Assembly: GCF_900177645.1 (NCBI RefSeq)
Contig: NZ_FXAO01000004.1
Span: 343,453 to 407,452, forward strand
DNA from: Arenibacter troitsensis
Lineage (GTDB): Bacteria; Bacteroidota; Bacteroidia; Flavobacteriales; Flavobacteriaceae
Direction of reading: 5' to 3'
Length of the DNA: 64,000 nucleotides
Made by a program: the position numbers and the translations under genes. How positions within the stretch are numbered: the first letter of the stretch is position 1; each line of letters starts with the position of its first letter. Shown piece after piece: positions 27,401 through 35,620 of this stretch. Below the pieces are notes generated by a model. It had not been told where the DNA came from. It ran no database searches and saw only the letters and a program-made list of their open reading frames with translations.

Positions 27401-27886
27401 CAACCACCAAACAGATTCCATATATTTGGATTTGTAGGTGATATACGGATCCTCCATATCTACCCAATATCCTACCTTTTCGGTCATTGCGTTCCACACA
27501 TCTGTATAGCGCATAACCGCCTTCTTACAGGCTGCGTTGTACTCCTCAACAGATATTTTGGTACCGATGTCTTCCTTGGTAATTCCCAGTTCCTTCTCCA
27601 CACCCAATTCTATGGGGAGTCCGTGGGTATCCCATCCGGCCTTGCGTTTAACCTGAAAGCCCTTCATGGTCTTATAACGTGGAAAAATATCCTTAATGGT
27701 CCTGGCCATTACATGGTGAATACCAGGCAATCCATTTGCAGAAGGTGGTCCTTCATAGAAAACAAAACTATCCTTGCCTTCCCTGCTTGTAACACTTTTC
27801 TCAAAAACATTGTTCTCCTTCCAATAGTGCAATACTTCCTCAGCGACTTTCGGTAAATCTAATCCCTTGTATTCTGCAAACTTCAT
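24485..27886 (-). CDS. ileS: isoleucyl-tRNA synthetase, type 2, with GxHH motif
   Basis: The 1133-residue cytoplasmic enzyme charges tRNA-Ile. The catalytic domain begins with YEGPPSANG and then Gly55-Ile56-His57-His58, where class I synthetases normally have HxGH, so the first and third positions are exchanged. The second signature KMSKRLGN is normal. The editing (CP1) domain shows TTPWTLPSNTA and the GTGIVHTAP-type active site. The C-terminus is of the long IleRS2 type. Published work links IleRS2 and particularly the swapped GxHH motif to very high mupirocin resistance; that this protein behaves so is inference. It is first gene of ileS-dksA. Confidence 0.97.
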   Translation of the reverse strand: MKFAEYKGLDLPKVAEEVLHYWKENNVFEKSVTSREGKDSFVFYEGPPSANGLPGIHHVMARTIKDIFPRYKTMKGFQVKRKAGWDTHGLPIELGVEKELGITKEDIGTKISVEEYNAACKKAVMRYTDVWNAMTEKVGYWVDMEDPYITYKSKYMESVWWLLKQIYDKGLIYKGYTIQPYSPKAGTGLSSHELNQPGTYQDVTDTTVVAQFKADKTTLPQNLQEISGEVFLLAWTTTPWTLPSNTALTVGPRIDYVVVKTFNQYTFEPMHVVLAKSLVGKQFSGKFFVAESDAAFDNFSSKDKKIPYQIVAGTKGLDLVGTRYEQLLDYALPYQNPENAFRVIAGDFVTTEDGTGIVHTAPTFGADDALVAKLAEPEVPPMLVLDENNNPVPLVDLQGRFRPEMGEYAGKYVKNEYYDDGEAPERSVDVEIAIKLKEENRAFKVEKYVHSYPNCWRTDKPILYYPLDSWFIKVTDIKDRMFDLNQTINWKPKATGEGRFGNWLANANDWNLSRSRYWGIPLPIWRTEDGKEELMIGSVAELKEEMQKALNAGILEKDIFEDFVVGNMDEENYDKIDLHKNIVDQITLVSPSGKPMKRESDLIDVWFDSGSMPYAQWHYPFENKDLIDEGKTFPADFIAEGVDQTRGWFYTLHAIATMVFDSVAYKNVVSNGLVLDKEGKKMSKRLGNAVDPFETMDEFGADATRWYMISNANPWDNLKFDIEGIAEVKRKFFGTLYNTYSFFALYTNIDGFNYSEADISLNERPEIDQWILSELHSLIKTVDEAYEEYEPTKATRAISDYVQENLSNWYVRLSRRRFWKGDYQKDKISAYQTLYTCLTTVAKLSAPVAPFYMDRLYKDLTITTQKEPFESVHLADFPKYDASLVNKDLESKMAKAQTISSLVLSIRQKEKIKVRQPLQKIMIPVLDNKQRLEIEAVADLIKSEVNVKEIELLDDASGILVKQIKPNFKTLGPKFGKDMKLIASAVAQLNQNDIQKIEQEGEILLHFDNKSITLQLQDVEISSQDIEGWLVASSGPITVALDVSINEDLRKEGIARELVNRIQNLRKESGFEVTDKIEIKLLKNGFVQDAVESNMAYIKTETLAAELNFEESMDNGIEVAFDEVNTRLFIVKH

Positions 27887-27962
27887 AATAACAGCTTCTA
27901 ATGCTACATTTTAAGTTTGCAAAACTAATGATTTTTAGCGTAAAATGATTCCGTTAAAAGCA

Positions 27963-27989
27963 AAAAGCCCCTTTGAAAAGGAGCTTTTT
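27963..27989 (-). terminator. intrinsic terminator of the DUF4382 gene
   Basis: On the minus strand AAAGCTCCTTTT pairs with AAAGGGGCTTT and is followed by five T. It lies about 25 nt after the stop of the DUF4382 lipoprotein gene and separates it from ileS. Confidence 0.8.
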
Positions 27990-28012
27990 AAATATTTTGG
28001 TCGTTGTTAAAA

Positions 28013-28960
28013 TTATTTTGTCCCGGTTACAGTAACATTTGCGCTTATTTGAAGGGCCGAGCTTACCTCTATAGCCCCTAAATTAAGCCCTGTGGTAGAC
28101 TCCACATTCAACAATGCATTGAAGTAAAACTCGCTGTCATCATCTTCTTTATAGGAAGCAAAAATCAATTCGTATTCCCCTTCCTCCAAAAAATCCAGAC
28201 TATAGGATCCACTTAGGCCTTTTACTTCTGCACTGGTTACGGCATTGGCAAAGGTAACTTCGCTCTCCCCTTTTCCCCGTGTTTCAACATCGGCATTAAA
28301 GGTTCCTTTTTCATAGGCATAGACAATAATCTTGTCCGATGTATTGTTGGCATCATTGGCGCTCCCTGATATTTTTCCGGTCAATTCCGCATTTACCGTT
28401 CTTATCCCGGCTGTGAGCTCTGCCATGGTAACAAAATTGAAATCGCTGGACAATCCGTCTTTCTCCTCCTTAATGGTTTTTCTAAGATCGAAATCTATTA
28501 CGATTACATTGGTGGCATTGGCCAACACCTCAAAGGTATCGTTTATGGTGATTTTGTTTGAGGAAGCCACCAAGGCATCTTTTTCTCCATTTGCCTTTTC
28601 TACGTAGCAACCTGGAGCATCACCATTCACATCCTTATCAAAATCCAATTCAAAAACAATGCTGGAATATGATTTTGCCTGTAGATCCAAATTCCCCAAA
28701 GCTTCGGTTTTACCATTTACCAAAGCGGCCAGGTTTACTGTTGTTGCATTAAATCCCTCTAAAGACTTTCCGTCTACGGAAACATTGGTAATGGTAACAA
28801 AAACTGCCTCTACCTCGGCGTTATCTATGGGTGCATCGGTCACTTCAAAGGAGGTATTATACGATTCCCCCTCCATGGCAGCATCGTCGTTTTTGCTACA
28901 CGACATCATTCCTACTAAAGCAATTAAAGCTAATCCTGAAATCTTTAAATAATTCTTCAT
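28013..28960 (-). CDS. DUF4382 lipoprotein
   Basis: The 315-residue protein is a lipoprotein (Cys21, VGMMSC) with a DUF4382 domain at about 35-185: SFEVTDAPIDNAEVEAVFVTITNVSVDG at the start, then VNLAALVNGKTEALGNLDLQAKSYSSIVFEL. A second beta-sandwich (about 190-315) resembles a carboxypeptidase-regulatory-like fold: GLSGSYSLDFLEEGEYELIFASY. No enzyme motif is present. It stands alone with its own terminator and is divergent from the LEA-like lipoprotein gene. Biological role unknown. Confidence 0.85.
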   Translation of the reverse strand: MKNYLKISGLALIALVGMMSCSKNDDAAMEGESYNTSFEVTDAPIDNAEVEAVFVTITNVSVDGKSLEGFNATTVNLAALVNGKTEALGNLDLQAKSYSSIVFELDFDKDVNGDAPGCYVEKANGEKDALVASSNKITINDTFEVLANATNVIVIDFDLRKTIKEEKDGLSSDFNFVTMAELTAGIRTVNAELTGKISGSANDANNTSDKIIVYAYEKGTFNADVETRGKGESEVTFANAVTSAEVKGLSGSYSLDFLEEGEYELIFASYKEDDDSEFYFNALLNVESTTGLNLGAIEVSSALQISANVTVTGTK

Positions 28961-29190
28961 AATAATCTAGTTTTAAGCATTTGTCTATAGAACAATCGAA
29001 TCCAATCTTCCCCTACCATCAAAATTTCCCCAAAAATTTGATTCTTGTCTAGAAACCTGATTTACAGAAACCTAAACGTTTAATTTTCCTACAATTTTTT
29101 TGAACATGGTACCTTTAAAATGGTCTAAATCCTCAGTTCTTGCGTATATAGTAATATCAGATTCACATTAATTTCTAAAAAACTAACAAC

Positions 29191-29610
29191 ATGAAAAAAG
29201 TAATTTTAAGTTCAATTTTGATGCTAGCTCTAAGCCTTTCATTTGTATCCTGCAGAGAAACAAAGGATAAGGCCAAGGATGCTATGGAAGAAACTAATGA
29301 AGCTTTAAAAGAAGTTGGGGAGGATATGAAAAAAGTTGGGGAGGAAGTTAAAGGCGCCGCCTCAGAAGCTATGGAAGATGCAAAGGAAATGGGAGATGAC
29401 ATGAAAGAGGCCGGCAATGAAGCCATTGATAAGGCTGGTGACGCTGCCAAAGAGGTAGGAGAGGATATTAAGAGTGCGGCAACCGATGCAGTAGATAAAA
29501 CAAAAACTGTAGCCAAGGAGGTAGGAAACGACGTAAAAGATGCCGCTACCAAGGCTGCGGAGAAGACCAAGGCCGCTGCCGAGGAAGCACAAGAGAAAAT
29601 ACAGGAATAG
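29191..29610 (+). CDS. LEA-like amphipathic-repeat lipoprotein
   Basis: This 139-residue protein has a lipoprotein signal (Cys21, SFVSC) followed by about 115 residues of Lys/Glu/Ala/Asp-rich amphipathic helix with a loose 11-residue period (EEVKGAASEAMED, EAGNEAIDKAGDAAKEVGEDIKSAATDAVDKTK). It has no Pro or aromatics after the signal, so it should form long helices or be disordered when dry, like group 3 LEA or apolipoprotein-like proteins. A role in envelope stress or desiccation/osmotic protection is inference. It is monocistronic with a good terminator. Confidence 0.85.
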   Translation: MKKVILSSILMLALSLSFVSCRETKDKAKDAMEETNEALKEVGEDMKKVGEEVKGAASEAMEDAKEMGDDMKEAGNEAIDKAGDAAKEVGEDIKSAATDAVDKTKTVAKEVGNDVKDAATKAAEKTKAAAEEAQEKIQE

Positions 29611-29636
29611 TTCTCCCTGTTTTCACAAGAACGTAG

Positions 29637-29664
29637 GTCCGGCATTTAGATGCTGGACTTTTTT
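29637..29664 (+). terminator. intrinsic terminator of the LEA-like gene
   Basis: GTCCGGCAT pairs with ATGCTGGAC around a TTAG loop (one G-T pair), followed by six T. It lies 27 nt after the stop codon and abuts the convergent TonB receptor stop. Confidence 0.9.
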
Positions 29665-29665
29665 A

Positions 29666-32092
29666 TTAAAACGAATAGCCCACTCCCAAAATTAAATTGA
29701 TTCCCGGCGCCACGATTCCGGAAGAATAGGACCGATATCTTTGATCGGTAATATTTTCCAAATTGGCAGTAAACTTAAAGGCCTCGGAGAGTTGATATTG
29801 TGATCTAAAGTTTAAGGTATACCAAGATGGGGAGTAAGGGTTGCCGTCTGCATCTACTGCATATATATAGTCCTTTGTTTTTTCGGACATTGACATATCC
29901 CCAAAACTGATTTTCCCATTATAATTGACAAAAAGATCTGTTTTTAGTTTTTGATTCTTCCAAACGATATGAAAATCGCCAAAAGTTGGCGCTACATGTC
30001 TGCCCGGGGTATCCGTACCGTCTTGCTCTTCCTCTATCCCCTCGGTAAGGGTAAGGTTGGCGTTCACGGATAGACTTTCTGTTAGAAAGGCGTCCAATCC
30101 AAATTCAAAACCGTAAACATATGCCTTTGCGGCATTCTGTATTGCCTGTACATTATGTAGTTCGCCATTGTAATTTATTTCGGTGTTACCATTAAATTGA
30201 AAATCCCTTCGCACAAGGGCGTCTACCAAATAAGTATAATAGGAGGCCCCCTTTAACATTAATTTATCCTTGAAATTTTTCTGGACCCCCACCTCCAAAT
30301 TATAGGCATACTCCGGCTCCAAATCTGGATTGGGAACTACGACAGACCCGGGCTCGGAATCAAATATCTTACCAACGTCATCAATGTTCGGGGCCCTAAA
30401 GCCCGTAGATCCATTAAATGTCAACTGCAGATCCGATTTTGGAAACCAACTAAATCCCAAACTTCCGGTTAAGGCTCCTGTACTAAGATCGGCATCGTTA
30501 AAGGGGAAAGAATAAAAAGTTTGGTCAAAAATTGCATCTATCCAAACATGGCTATATCTGAGCCCGGATAGCAATGTAAAGTTAGGCTTGGCCCTTAGTT
30601 CACCGCTAATATAACCTGCAAGGGTTTGCCAGCTAGAATTATCCGGATACCTGGATGCATTGGGCATGGTAATCATGGTCTCTAAATTAAACTCATTACC
30701 TATAGAACCAATTTTATTAAATATATATTCCCCCCCATAGTAAAGCCTAAGGTTTCCAATACGCTTGTTTTCAAAATCCACGTTCGCGGAAATAGCATCC
30801 ACATTCTCCTGGGTCCCATACCTTATGGCCTCTCCAAAATCCCTATCATACCTACTCTCCACAAAATTTTGATAGGCGGTGGTTATTTTGAGTCCGTCAT
30901 AAAACTTTCCCTTACCATTTTTATAAAATTGAAGATTCCCCATAAACCACTTCTGTGGGCCGTAAAACCATTCTGCCGAACGTAGGCCAAGTCCGTCCTT
31001 GGACGGTCTAATAAGCCTATCGTACCTGGAATAATCGGAAGTTTCGGAATAATATGCGCTTAAATTGATATTCCAATTGTTATTGGGCTTAAAAAGCACT
31101 TTTTGCATAACATTAATTTGATCGTATCCAGAAGGCACTTGCTTTTTGGCGTTCCTATTTTCCCTTAGTTCGTCCTGCCCATTTTCGATAACTACGTAAT
31201 TGTTCCTTAAATAGGAAGTAGGTCCGTCCGACCCCATTTTAAGATCCCCAAAGTGGTTATAGGTAAGGCTGCTCAGAAACGCCCATTCCTTTTTGCCCAA
31301 ATTGAAATCTACATGAAAAGTATTTTCGTTATTGGCCGAAGAGTACCTGTAATTTGATTTCCCAAAAACCTGTAAACTATCCGTCTTAGAAAATTGAGGA
31401 TTGTAGGTGTAAAAATTCATGACCCCTCCAATGGCATCGGAACCATAAATTACCGACCCAGGACCAAAAATAACCTCGGTACTTTTAATGGTAAAGGGAT
31501 CAATTGAAATCACATTTTGAATATTGCCCCCCCTAAAAATTGCATTGTTCATACGAACTCCGTCTACGGAAAGCAACAATCTATTGGTTGCAAAGCCCCT
31601 TATCATTGGACTACCACCTCCAAGTTGACTTTTCTGAACAAAGACTTTTCCACTATTTTGAAGGAGATCTGCCGAGGTTTGGGAGGCCGTAAATTCTATG
31701 GTTTTGGCATTCAATAGGGATATTTTCTGAGGAATGTCCTTTTTCTGCTGCTCCCATTTAGAGATAGACATCACCACCTCATCCAACTGCTCGGCAGTCA
31801 ATGCCAGGTAGAGCTTACCCTTTCTAAGTACTTGTGATTTGGTAGTCCTATAGTTTTGGTAACCAATATGCGTGAAGGTAATCCGTTCTCCCAGATCAAA
31901 TTTAGATAGGTCGCATTTGCCGTCAAAATCCGAAAGTGCGGTTTTGGACCTGTCCCAATTATAAACAATGACATTGGGTATCGGCTGATGGTCTTCTTGG
32001 TCCAAAATAACAATTTCCTGTCCCAGCGCACCTGTAAAAATTAAGAGGACAACAATGAAAACTATATTTTGCATATTAGCTAAAAACTTCAT
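29666..32092 (-). CDS. TonB-dependent receptor
   Basis: The 808-residue outer-membrane receptor has a signal peptide, a CarboxypepD_reg-like domain (about 25-110) and a plug at about 120-240 (MIRGFATNRLLLSVDGVRMNNAIFRGGN, GPGSVIYGSDAIGGVMNF). The barrel ends LILGVGYSF. The plug sequence is of the siderophore/haem-receptor type rather than SusC-like, so a small metal chelate is a reasonable guess. The start at 32092 overlaps the recO stop by 17 nt; an ATG at 32074 is an alternative, but the chosen start keeps a positively charged signal-peptide n-region. No partner lipoprotein is adjacent. Confidence 0.92.
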   Translation of the reverse strand: MKFLANMQNIVFIVVLLIFTGALGQEIVILDQEDHQPIPNVIVYNWDRSKTALSDFDGKCDLSKFDLGERITFTHIGYQNYRTTKSQVLRKGKLYLALTAEQLDEVVMSISKWEQQKKDIPQKISLLNAKTIEFTASQTSADLLQNSGKVFVQKSQLGGGSPMIRGFATNRLLLSVDGVRMNNAIFRGGNIQNVISIDPFTIKSTEVIFGPGSVIYGSDAIGGVMNFYTYNPQFSKTDSLQVFGKSNYRYSSANNENTFHVDFNLGKKEWAFLSSLTYNHFGDLKMGSDGPTSYLRNNYVVIENGQDELRENRNAKKQVPSGYDQINVMQKVLFKPNNNWNINLSAYYSETSDYSRYDRLIRPSKDGLGLRSAEWFYGPQKWFMGNLQFYKNGKGKFYDGLKITTAYQNFVESRYDRDFGEAIRYGTQENVDAISANVDFENKRIGNLRLYYGGEYIFNKIGSIGNEFNLETMITMPNASRYPDNSSWQTLAGYISGELRAKPNFTLLSGLRYSHVWIDAIFDQTFYSFPFNDADLSTGALTGSLGFSWFPKSDLQLTFNGSTGFRAPNIDDVGKIFDSEPGSVVVPNPDLEPEYAYNLEVGVQKNFKDKLMLKGASYYTYLVDALVRRDFQFNGNTEINYNGELHNVQAIQNAAKAYVYGFEFGLDAFLTESLSVNANLTLTEGIEEEQDGTDTPGRHVAPTFGDFHIVWKNQKLKTDLFVNYNGKISFGDMSMSEKTKDYIYAVDADGNPYSPSWYTLNFRSQYQLSEAFKFTANLENITDQRYRSYSSGIVAPGINLILGVGYSF

Positions 32093-32795
32093 TTAACACG
32101 GCCAATGACTTCGGTTTTCTAAATCCCTGCAAATGTAATTCAAAATAAAGGACAAGATTTTTCAAGAGCTCCTGACGGTTCTTTTTGTTAAGTTTAATAG
32201 TATGTAATGCATCAAAATTTATGCCCAAAAGCTCTTTAAAGTGTTTTAAATTCTCCCCTTCCAAGATTGGGTTTAATGAGGGCGATTTTACAAACTCTCC
32301 CTCCAGTAGGTCAAAGTACAAATAGTCCATATTATTGGTGTCCGGATAAAAACCAAAATATTTGGTCAAAGACAGTACAAAATAGAGATGAAAGTTTGCA
32401 AATTCATCATGGGCATCCAACCATTGCAAGGCCGCTTCAATAAAGTTGAAAAGACTTTCATTGGACTCTTCCTCATGAATGCTATTGCCCAACATTTCTG
32501 CCAAAAAAAATGTTAGCGCATTTTTGGCAATATCCGTGTGCAGCGACTGATAATGAAAATATACCTTGGCCTCGGTAATGCTTTCCAAGGTTCCTTTGTT
32601 CTTATGGGAGGCAATCAGATCCAATTGAAGCAAAGGTTGAAAGTAAGCGGTTTTTAATTTTCCTTTTTTAGAGGACAGAATACCTCTCAATAGATAGGAT
32701 TTTATCCCATCCGAAAAGGTAAATATCCGAACTATTAAACTGGTATCCCCATATTTAATGGACGTTAAAACAATTCCTTTGGTAGCAACCTGCAT
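32076..32795 (-). CDS. recO: DNA repair protein RecO
   Basis: From the ATG at 32793-32795 the protein is 239 residues and begins MQVATKGIVLTSIKYGDTSLIVRIFT, the normal start of the family. An in-frame ATG at 32888 would add 31 unrelated residues and would place the gdhA hairpin inside the gene, so it was rejected. RecO loads RecA with RecR in recombinational repair. The OB-fold N-terminus and helical C-terminus are present; as in other Bacteroidota the C-terminal zinc Cys cluster is missing. Its end overlaps the start of the TonB receptor. Confidence 0.92.
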   Translation of the reverse strand: MQVATKGIVLTSIKYGDTSLIVRIFTFSDGIKSYLLRGILSSKKGKLKTAYFQPLLQLDLIASHKNKGTLESITEAKVYFHYQSLHTDIAKNALTFFLAEMLGNSIHEEESNESLFNFIEAALQWLDAHDEFANFHLYFVLSLTKYFGFYPDTNNMDYLYFDLLEGEFVKSPSLNPILEGENLKHFKELLGINFDALHTIKLNKKNRQELLKNLVLYFELHLQGFRKPKSLAVLNEVFS

Positions 32796-32828
32796 TACAA
32801 ATATATCTTTGTTCAAAGATAATACAAA

Positions 32829-32862
32829 GAGGCCCTTAAGATCATAAAACCTTAAGGGCCTT
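32829..32862 (-). terminator. hairpin after gdhA, probable terminator
   Basis: An 11-bp perfect stem (AGGCCCTTAAG with its complement) surrounds a 10-nt loop, about 70 nt after the gdhA stop and just before recO. The T tract is weak on the minus strand, so termination may be partial. Confidence 0.6.
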
Positions 32863-32929
32863 GGAAATCGATAGGATTTCAATTCCAACTACCGGCAAAT
32901 ACGGTGATTGGCTGTCTACTTATTAAACC

Positions 32930-34273
32930 TTAAATCACTCCTTGCGCCAACATAGCATCGGCAACTTTTACGAACCCGGCAATATTTGCTCCCTTTACAT
33001 AGTTGCAATAGCCATCGTCGTCCATGCCATATTCTATACAGGAATCATGAATATCCTTCATTATTTTTTGAAGACGTTCGTCCACTTCTTCACGGGTCCA
33101 ACTAATACGTAAGGAGTTCTGTGACATTTCCAAACCTGAGGTGGCCACCCCACCTGCATTGGATGCCTTTCCCGGGGCAAACAATATTCTAGCTTCATGA
33201 AAAGCATGTATAGCTTCAGGGGTCGATGGCATATTAGCGCCTTCCGCCACACAGATACATCCATTTTTCAGCAAGATCTTGGCATCCTTCCCGTCCAACT
33301 CGTTTTGGGTTGCGCATGGCAAGGCTATTTCACATGGAACCTCCCACGGTGTCTTTCCCTTATGGAATTCTGCGGAAGTATACTTATCCAGATAATCGGA
33401 AATTCTTCCGCGTTTTTTATTTTTTATTTCCATAACAAAGGCCAGCTTTTCCTCATCAATACCATCCTTGTCATAAATATAGCCGCCAGAATCCGAAAGG
33501 GTAACCACCTTACCTCCCAATTGAATCACTTTTTCGGCAGCATACTGCGCCACATTTCCCGATCCGGAAATTACCACAGTCTTCCCCTTTACATCATCCT
33601 TTTTGGATTGCAACATACTTTGGGCAAAATAAACGGTTCCGTATCCTGTAGCTTCTGGTCGTATTTTAGAACCTCCCCAAGAAAGACCCTTGCCAGTCAA
33701 TACCCCGGTAAACTCATTTCTGATCTTTTTATACATTCCGAACAGAAAGCCTATTTCCCTTGCACCCACACCAATATCACCTGCAGGAACGTCCGTATTG
33801 GGACCAATGTGCCTACAAAGCTCTGTCATAAACGCATGGCAAAAACGCATAACTTCATCATCCGATTTTCCTTTTGGATCAAAATCGGATCCTCCTTTTC
33901 CTCCTCCCATAGGCAGGGTAGTAAGGCTATTTTTAAAAACCTGTTCAAAGGCCAGGAACTTTAGGACGCTTGCATTTACTGTAGGATGAAACCTAAGACC
34001 CCCTTTATAAGGACCTATGGCAGAATTCATTTGGATCCTATAACCTCTATTGACATGTATTTCACCGTCGTCATCCACCCAGGAAACCCTAAAGGAAATT
34101 AACCTTTCGGGCTCCACCATTCTTAATAAAATATTCTTTCCATTGTAAATTTCATGATTACTAATGTAGGGAATAACGGTTTCGGCAACTTCTTGCACAG
34201 CTTGAATGAATTCCGGCTCATGGCTATTACGACCTTTTACCTCCTCCATAAAAGCATTTATCTTGTCTTCCAT
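32930..34273 (-). CDS. gdhA: NADP-type glutamate dehydrogenase
   Basis: The 447-residue cytoplasmic hexameric enzyme forms glutamate from 2-oxoglutarate and ammonium. Signatures are GPYKGGLRFHPTVNASVLKFLAFEQVFKNSLTTLPMGGGKGGSDFDP (catalytic Lys and phosphate region, residues about 90-135), the Rossmann motif VVISGSGNVAQYAAEK, and EGANMPSTPEA near the end. Length and the GGGKGGSDFDPKGKSD block are typical of the NADP-dependent biosynthetic class. It is monocistronic, followed by a strong hairpin. Confidence 0.96.
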   Translation of the reverse strand: MEDKINAFMEEVKGRNSHEPEFIQAVQEVAETVIPYISNHEIYNGKNILLRMVEPERLISFRVSWVDDDGEIHVNRGYRIQMNSAIGPYKGGLRFHPTVNASVLKFLAFEQVFKNSLTTLPMGGGKGGSDFDPKGKSDDEVMRFCHAFMTELCRHIGPNTDVPAGDIGVGAREIGFLFGMYKKIRNEFTGVLTGKGLSWGGSKIRPEATGYGTVYFAQSMLQSKKDDVKGKTVVISGSGNVAQYAAEKVIQLGGKVVTLSDSGGYIYDKDGIDEEKLAFVMEIKNKKRGRISDYLDKYTSAEFHKGKTPWEVPCEIALPCATQNELDGKDAKILLKNGCICVAEGANMPSTPEAIHAFHEARILFAPGKASNAGGVATSGLEMSQNSLRISWTREEVDERLQKIMKDIHDSCIEYGMDDDGYCNYVKGANIAGFVKVADAMLAQGVI

Positions 34274-34377
34274 AAAATCTGATTTATTGCTAATTGTTGA
34301 TAAATATTGAGTTTAAGGGCAAAATTATATTATTTCTATAATGTAAACCCTATTATTTTCAAAATTTGGCAAAATAT

Positions 34378-35532
34378 TTATTCTATAGCTTGGCGTAAGT
34401 CTTCCATTAAATCTTCCTTATCCTCTATGCCCACACTTAGTCTAATCAAGGCATCTACCACTCCACTTTTTTCCCTTTCCTCTTTCGGAATGCTGGCATG
34501 GGTCATGCTGGCCGGATGACCTGCCAAACTTTCCACCCCGCCTAAGGATTCTGCTAGGGTAAAAAGTTGTAGTTTTTCAACAATTTTAATGGCATCTTGG
34601 TACTTGCCCCCTTTTGGAACAAAGGAAATCATTCCCCCAAAATCCTTCATTTGACTTTTTGCCACTTCATGATTGGGGTGATCAGAAAACCCTGGCCAAA
34701 ATACCTTTTCGATTTTTGGATGATTTGCCAGATATTCTGCCACTGCTCTCCCATTTTCGCAGTGTCTCTGCATCCTTACATGCAAGGTTTTTATTCCCCT
34801 AAGCACCAAGAAGCTATCCATTGGTCCGCACACCGCTCCACTTGCATTTTGAATAAAATACAATTGATCTGCCAATTCCTTATCCCTGACTACCAGTGCC
34901 CCAAGAACCACATCACTATGCCCCCCAAGGTATTTTGTGGCGGAGTGCATTACAATGTCGGCCCCCAAATCCAAAGGTAGCTGCAGATAAGGTGTGGCAA
35001 AAGTGTTGTCCACTGCAAGCAGTACATTATATTTTCTTGCCAATTGGGAAACCGACTTAATATCAATAATATTCATCATTGGATTGGTGGGGGTCTCCAC
35101 CCAAATAAGCTTGGTTTTTGGACTAATGTGTTGGGCTATTTCTTCTATATCCTGCATACCAACAAAGTGGAAAACGATTCCGTATTTCTCAAATATACTT
35201 TTAAAAATACGATAACTGCCTCCATATAGGTCACTTGTGGATATAACCTCATCCCCAGGACCCAATAATTTAATAACCGCATCAATGGCCGCCAAGCCAC
35301 TACCAAAAGCCAAACCATAATTGCCGTTCTCAATACTGGCCAAGGAATTCTCCAATGCCGTCCTTGTTGGATTGGCACTTCTGGAGTATTCATATCCCTT
35401 ATGGCCGCCCGGGGTACTTTGGGCATAGGTAGATGTCTGATAGATTGGGGGCATCACCGCACCATATGCTTCATCAGGTGACTGACCTCCGTGAATTGTC
35501 CTACTATTGAATTTTAATTGTTTTTTACCCAT
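34378..35532 (-). CDS. cystathionine gamma-synthase / gamma-lyase family PLP enzyme
   Basis: The protein is 384 residues from the ATG at 35530-35532 (MGKKQLKFNSRTIHGGQ); a longer frame from 35580 adds 16 unlikely residues. It is a Cys/Met-metabolism PLP enzyme: PIYQTSTYAQSTPGGHKGYEYSRSANPTR at the start, the PLP Lys in DIVMHSATKYLGGHSDV, and SLGGVESLAGHPASMTHASIP near the end. The sequence fits either cystathionine gamma-synthase (MetB) or gamma-lyase, which cannot be separated reliably by eye. No neighbours of the methionine pathway are in the window. Confidence 0.92.
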   Translation of the reverse strand: MGKKQLKFNSRTIHGGQSPDEAYGAVMPPIYQTSTYAQSTPGGHKGYEYSRSANPTRTALENSLASIENGNYGLAFGSGLAAIDAVIKLLGPGDEVISTSDLYGGSYRIFKSIFEKYGIVFHFVGMQDIEEIAQHISPKTKLIWVETPTNPMMNIIDIKSVSQLARKYNVLLAVDNTFATPYLQLPLDLGADIVMHSATKYLGGHSDVVLGALVVRDKELADQLYFIQNASGAVCGPMDSFLVLRGIKTLHVRMQRHCENGRAVAEYLANHPKIEKVFWPGFSDHPNHEVAKSQMKDFGGMISFVPKGGKYQDAIKIVEKLQLFTLAESLGGVESLAGHPASMTHASIPKEEREKSGVVDALIRLSVGIEDKEDLMEDLRQAIE

Positions 35533-35620
35533 ATCTAAATTTCTGTATACAAATGTACCTTTATCTTTTTGGGAATACAATGATATTGTAGCTTTGCAGC
35601 TATCTTAAGTAATTGCCTTT

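Noticed and set aside
27350-27856. 168-codon frame antisense to ileS
   Set aside because: Shadow of a conserved gene with no start signal of its own.
29175-29645. 156-codon frame antisense to the LEA-like lipoprotein gene, rich in Ser/Ala/Phe
   Set aside because: It is the mirror of a Lys/Glu/Ala-biased repeat gene and runs through the plus-strand gene and its terminator; composition is an artefact.
33197-33964. 255-codon frame antisense to gdhA
   Set aside because: The opposite strand is a fully conserved glutamate dehydrogenase; the antisense product has no family features.
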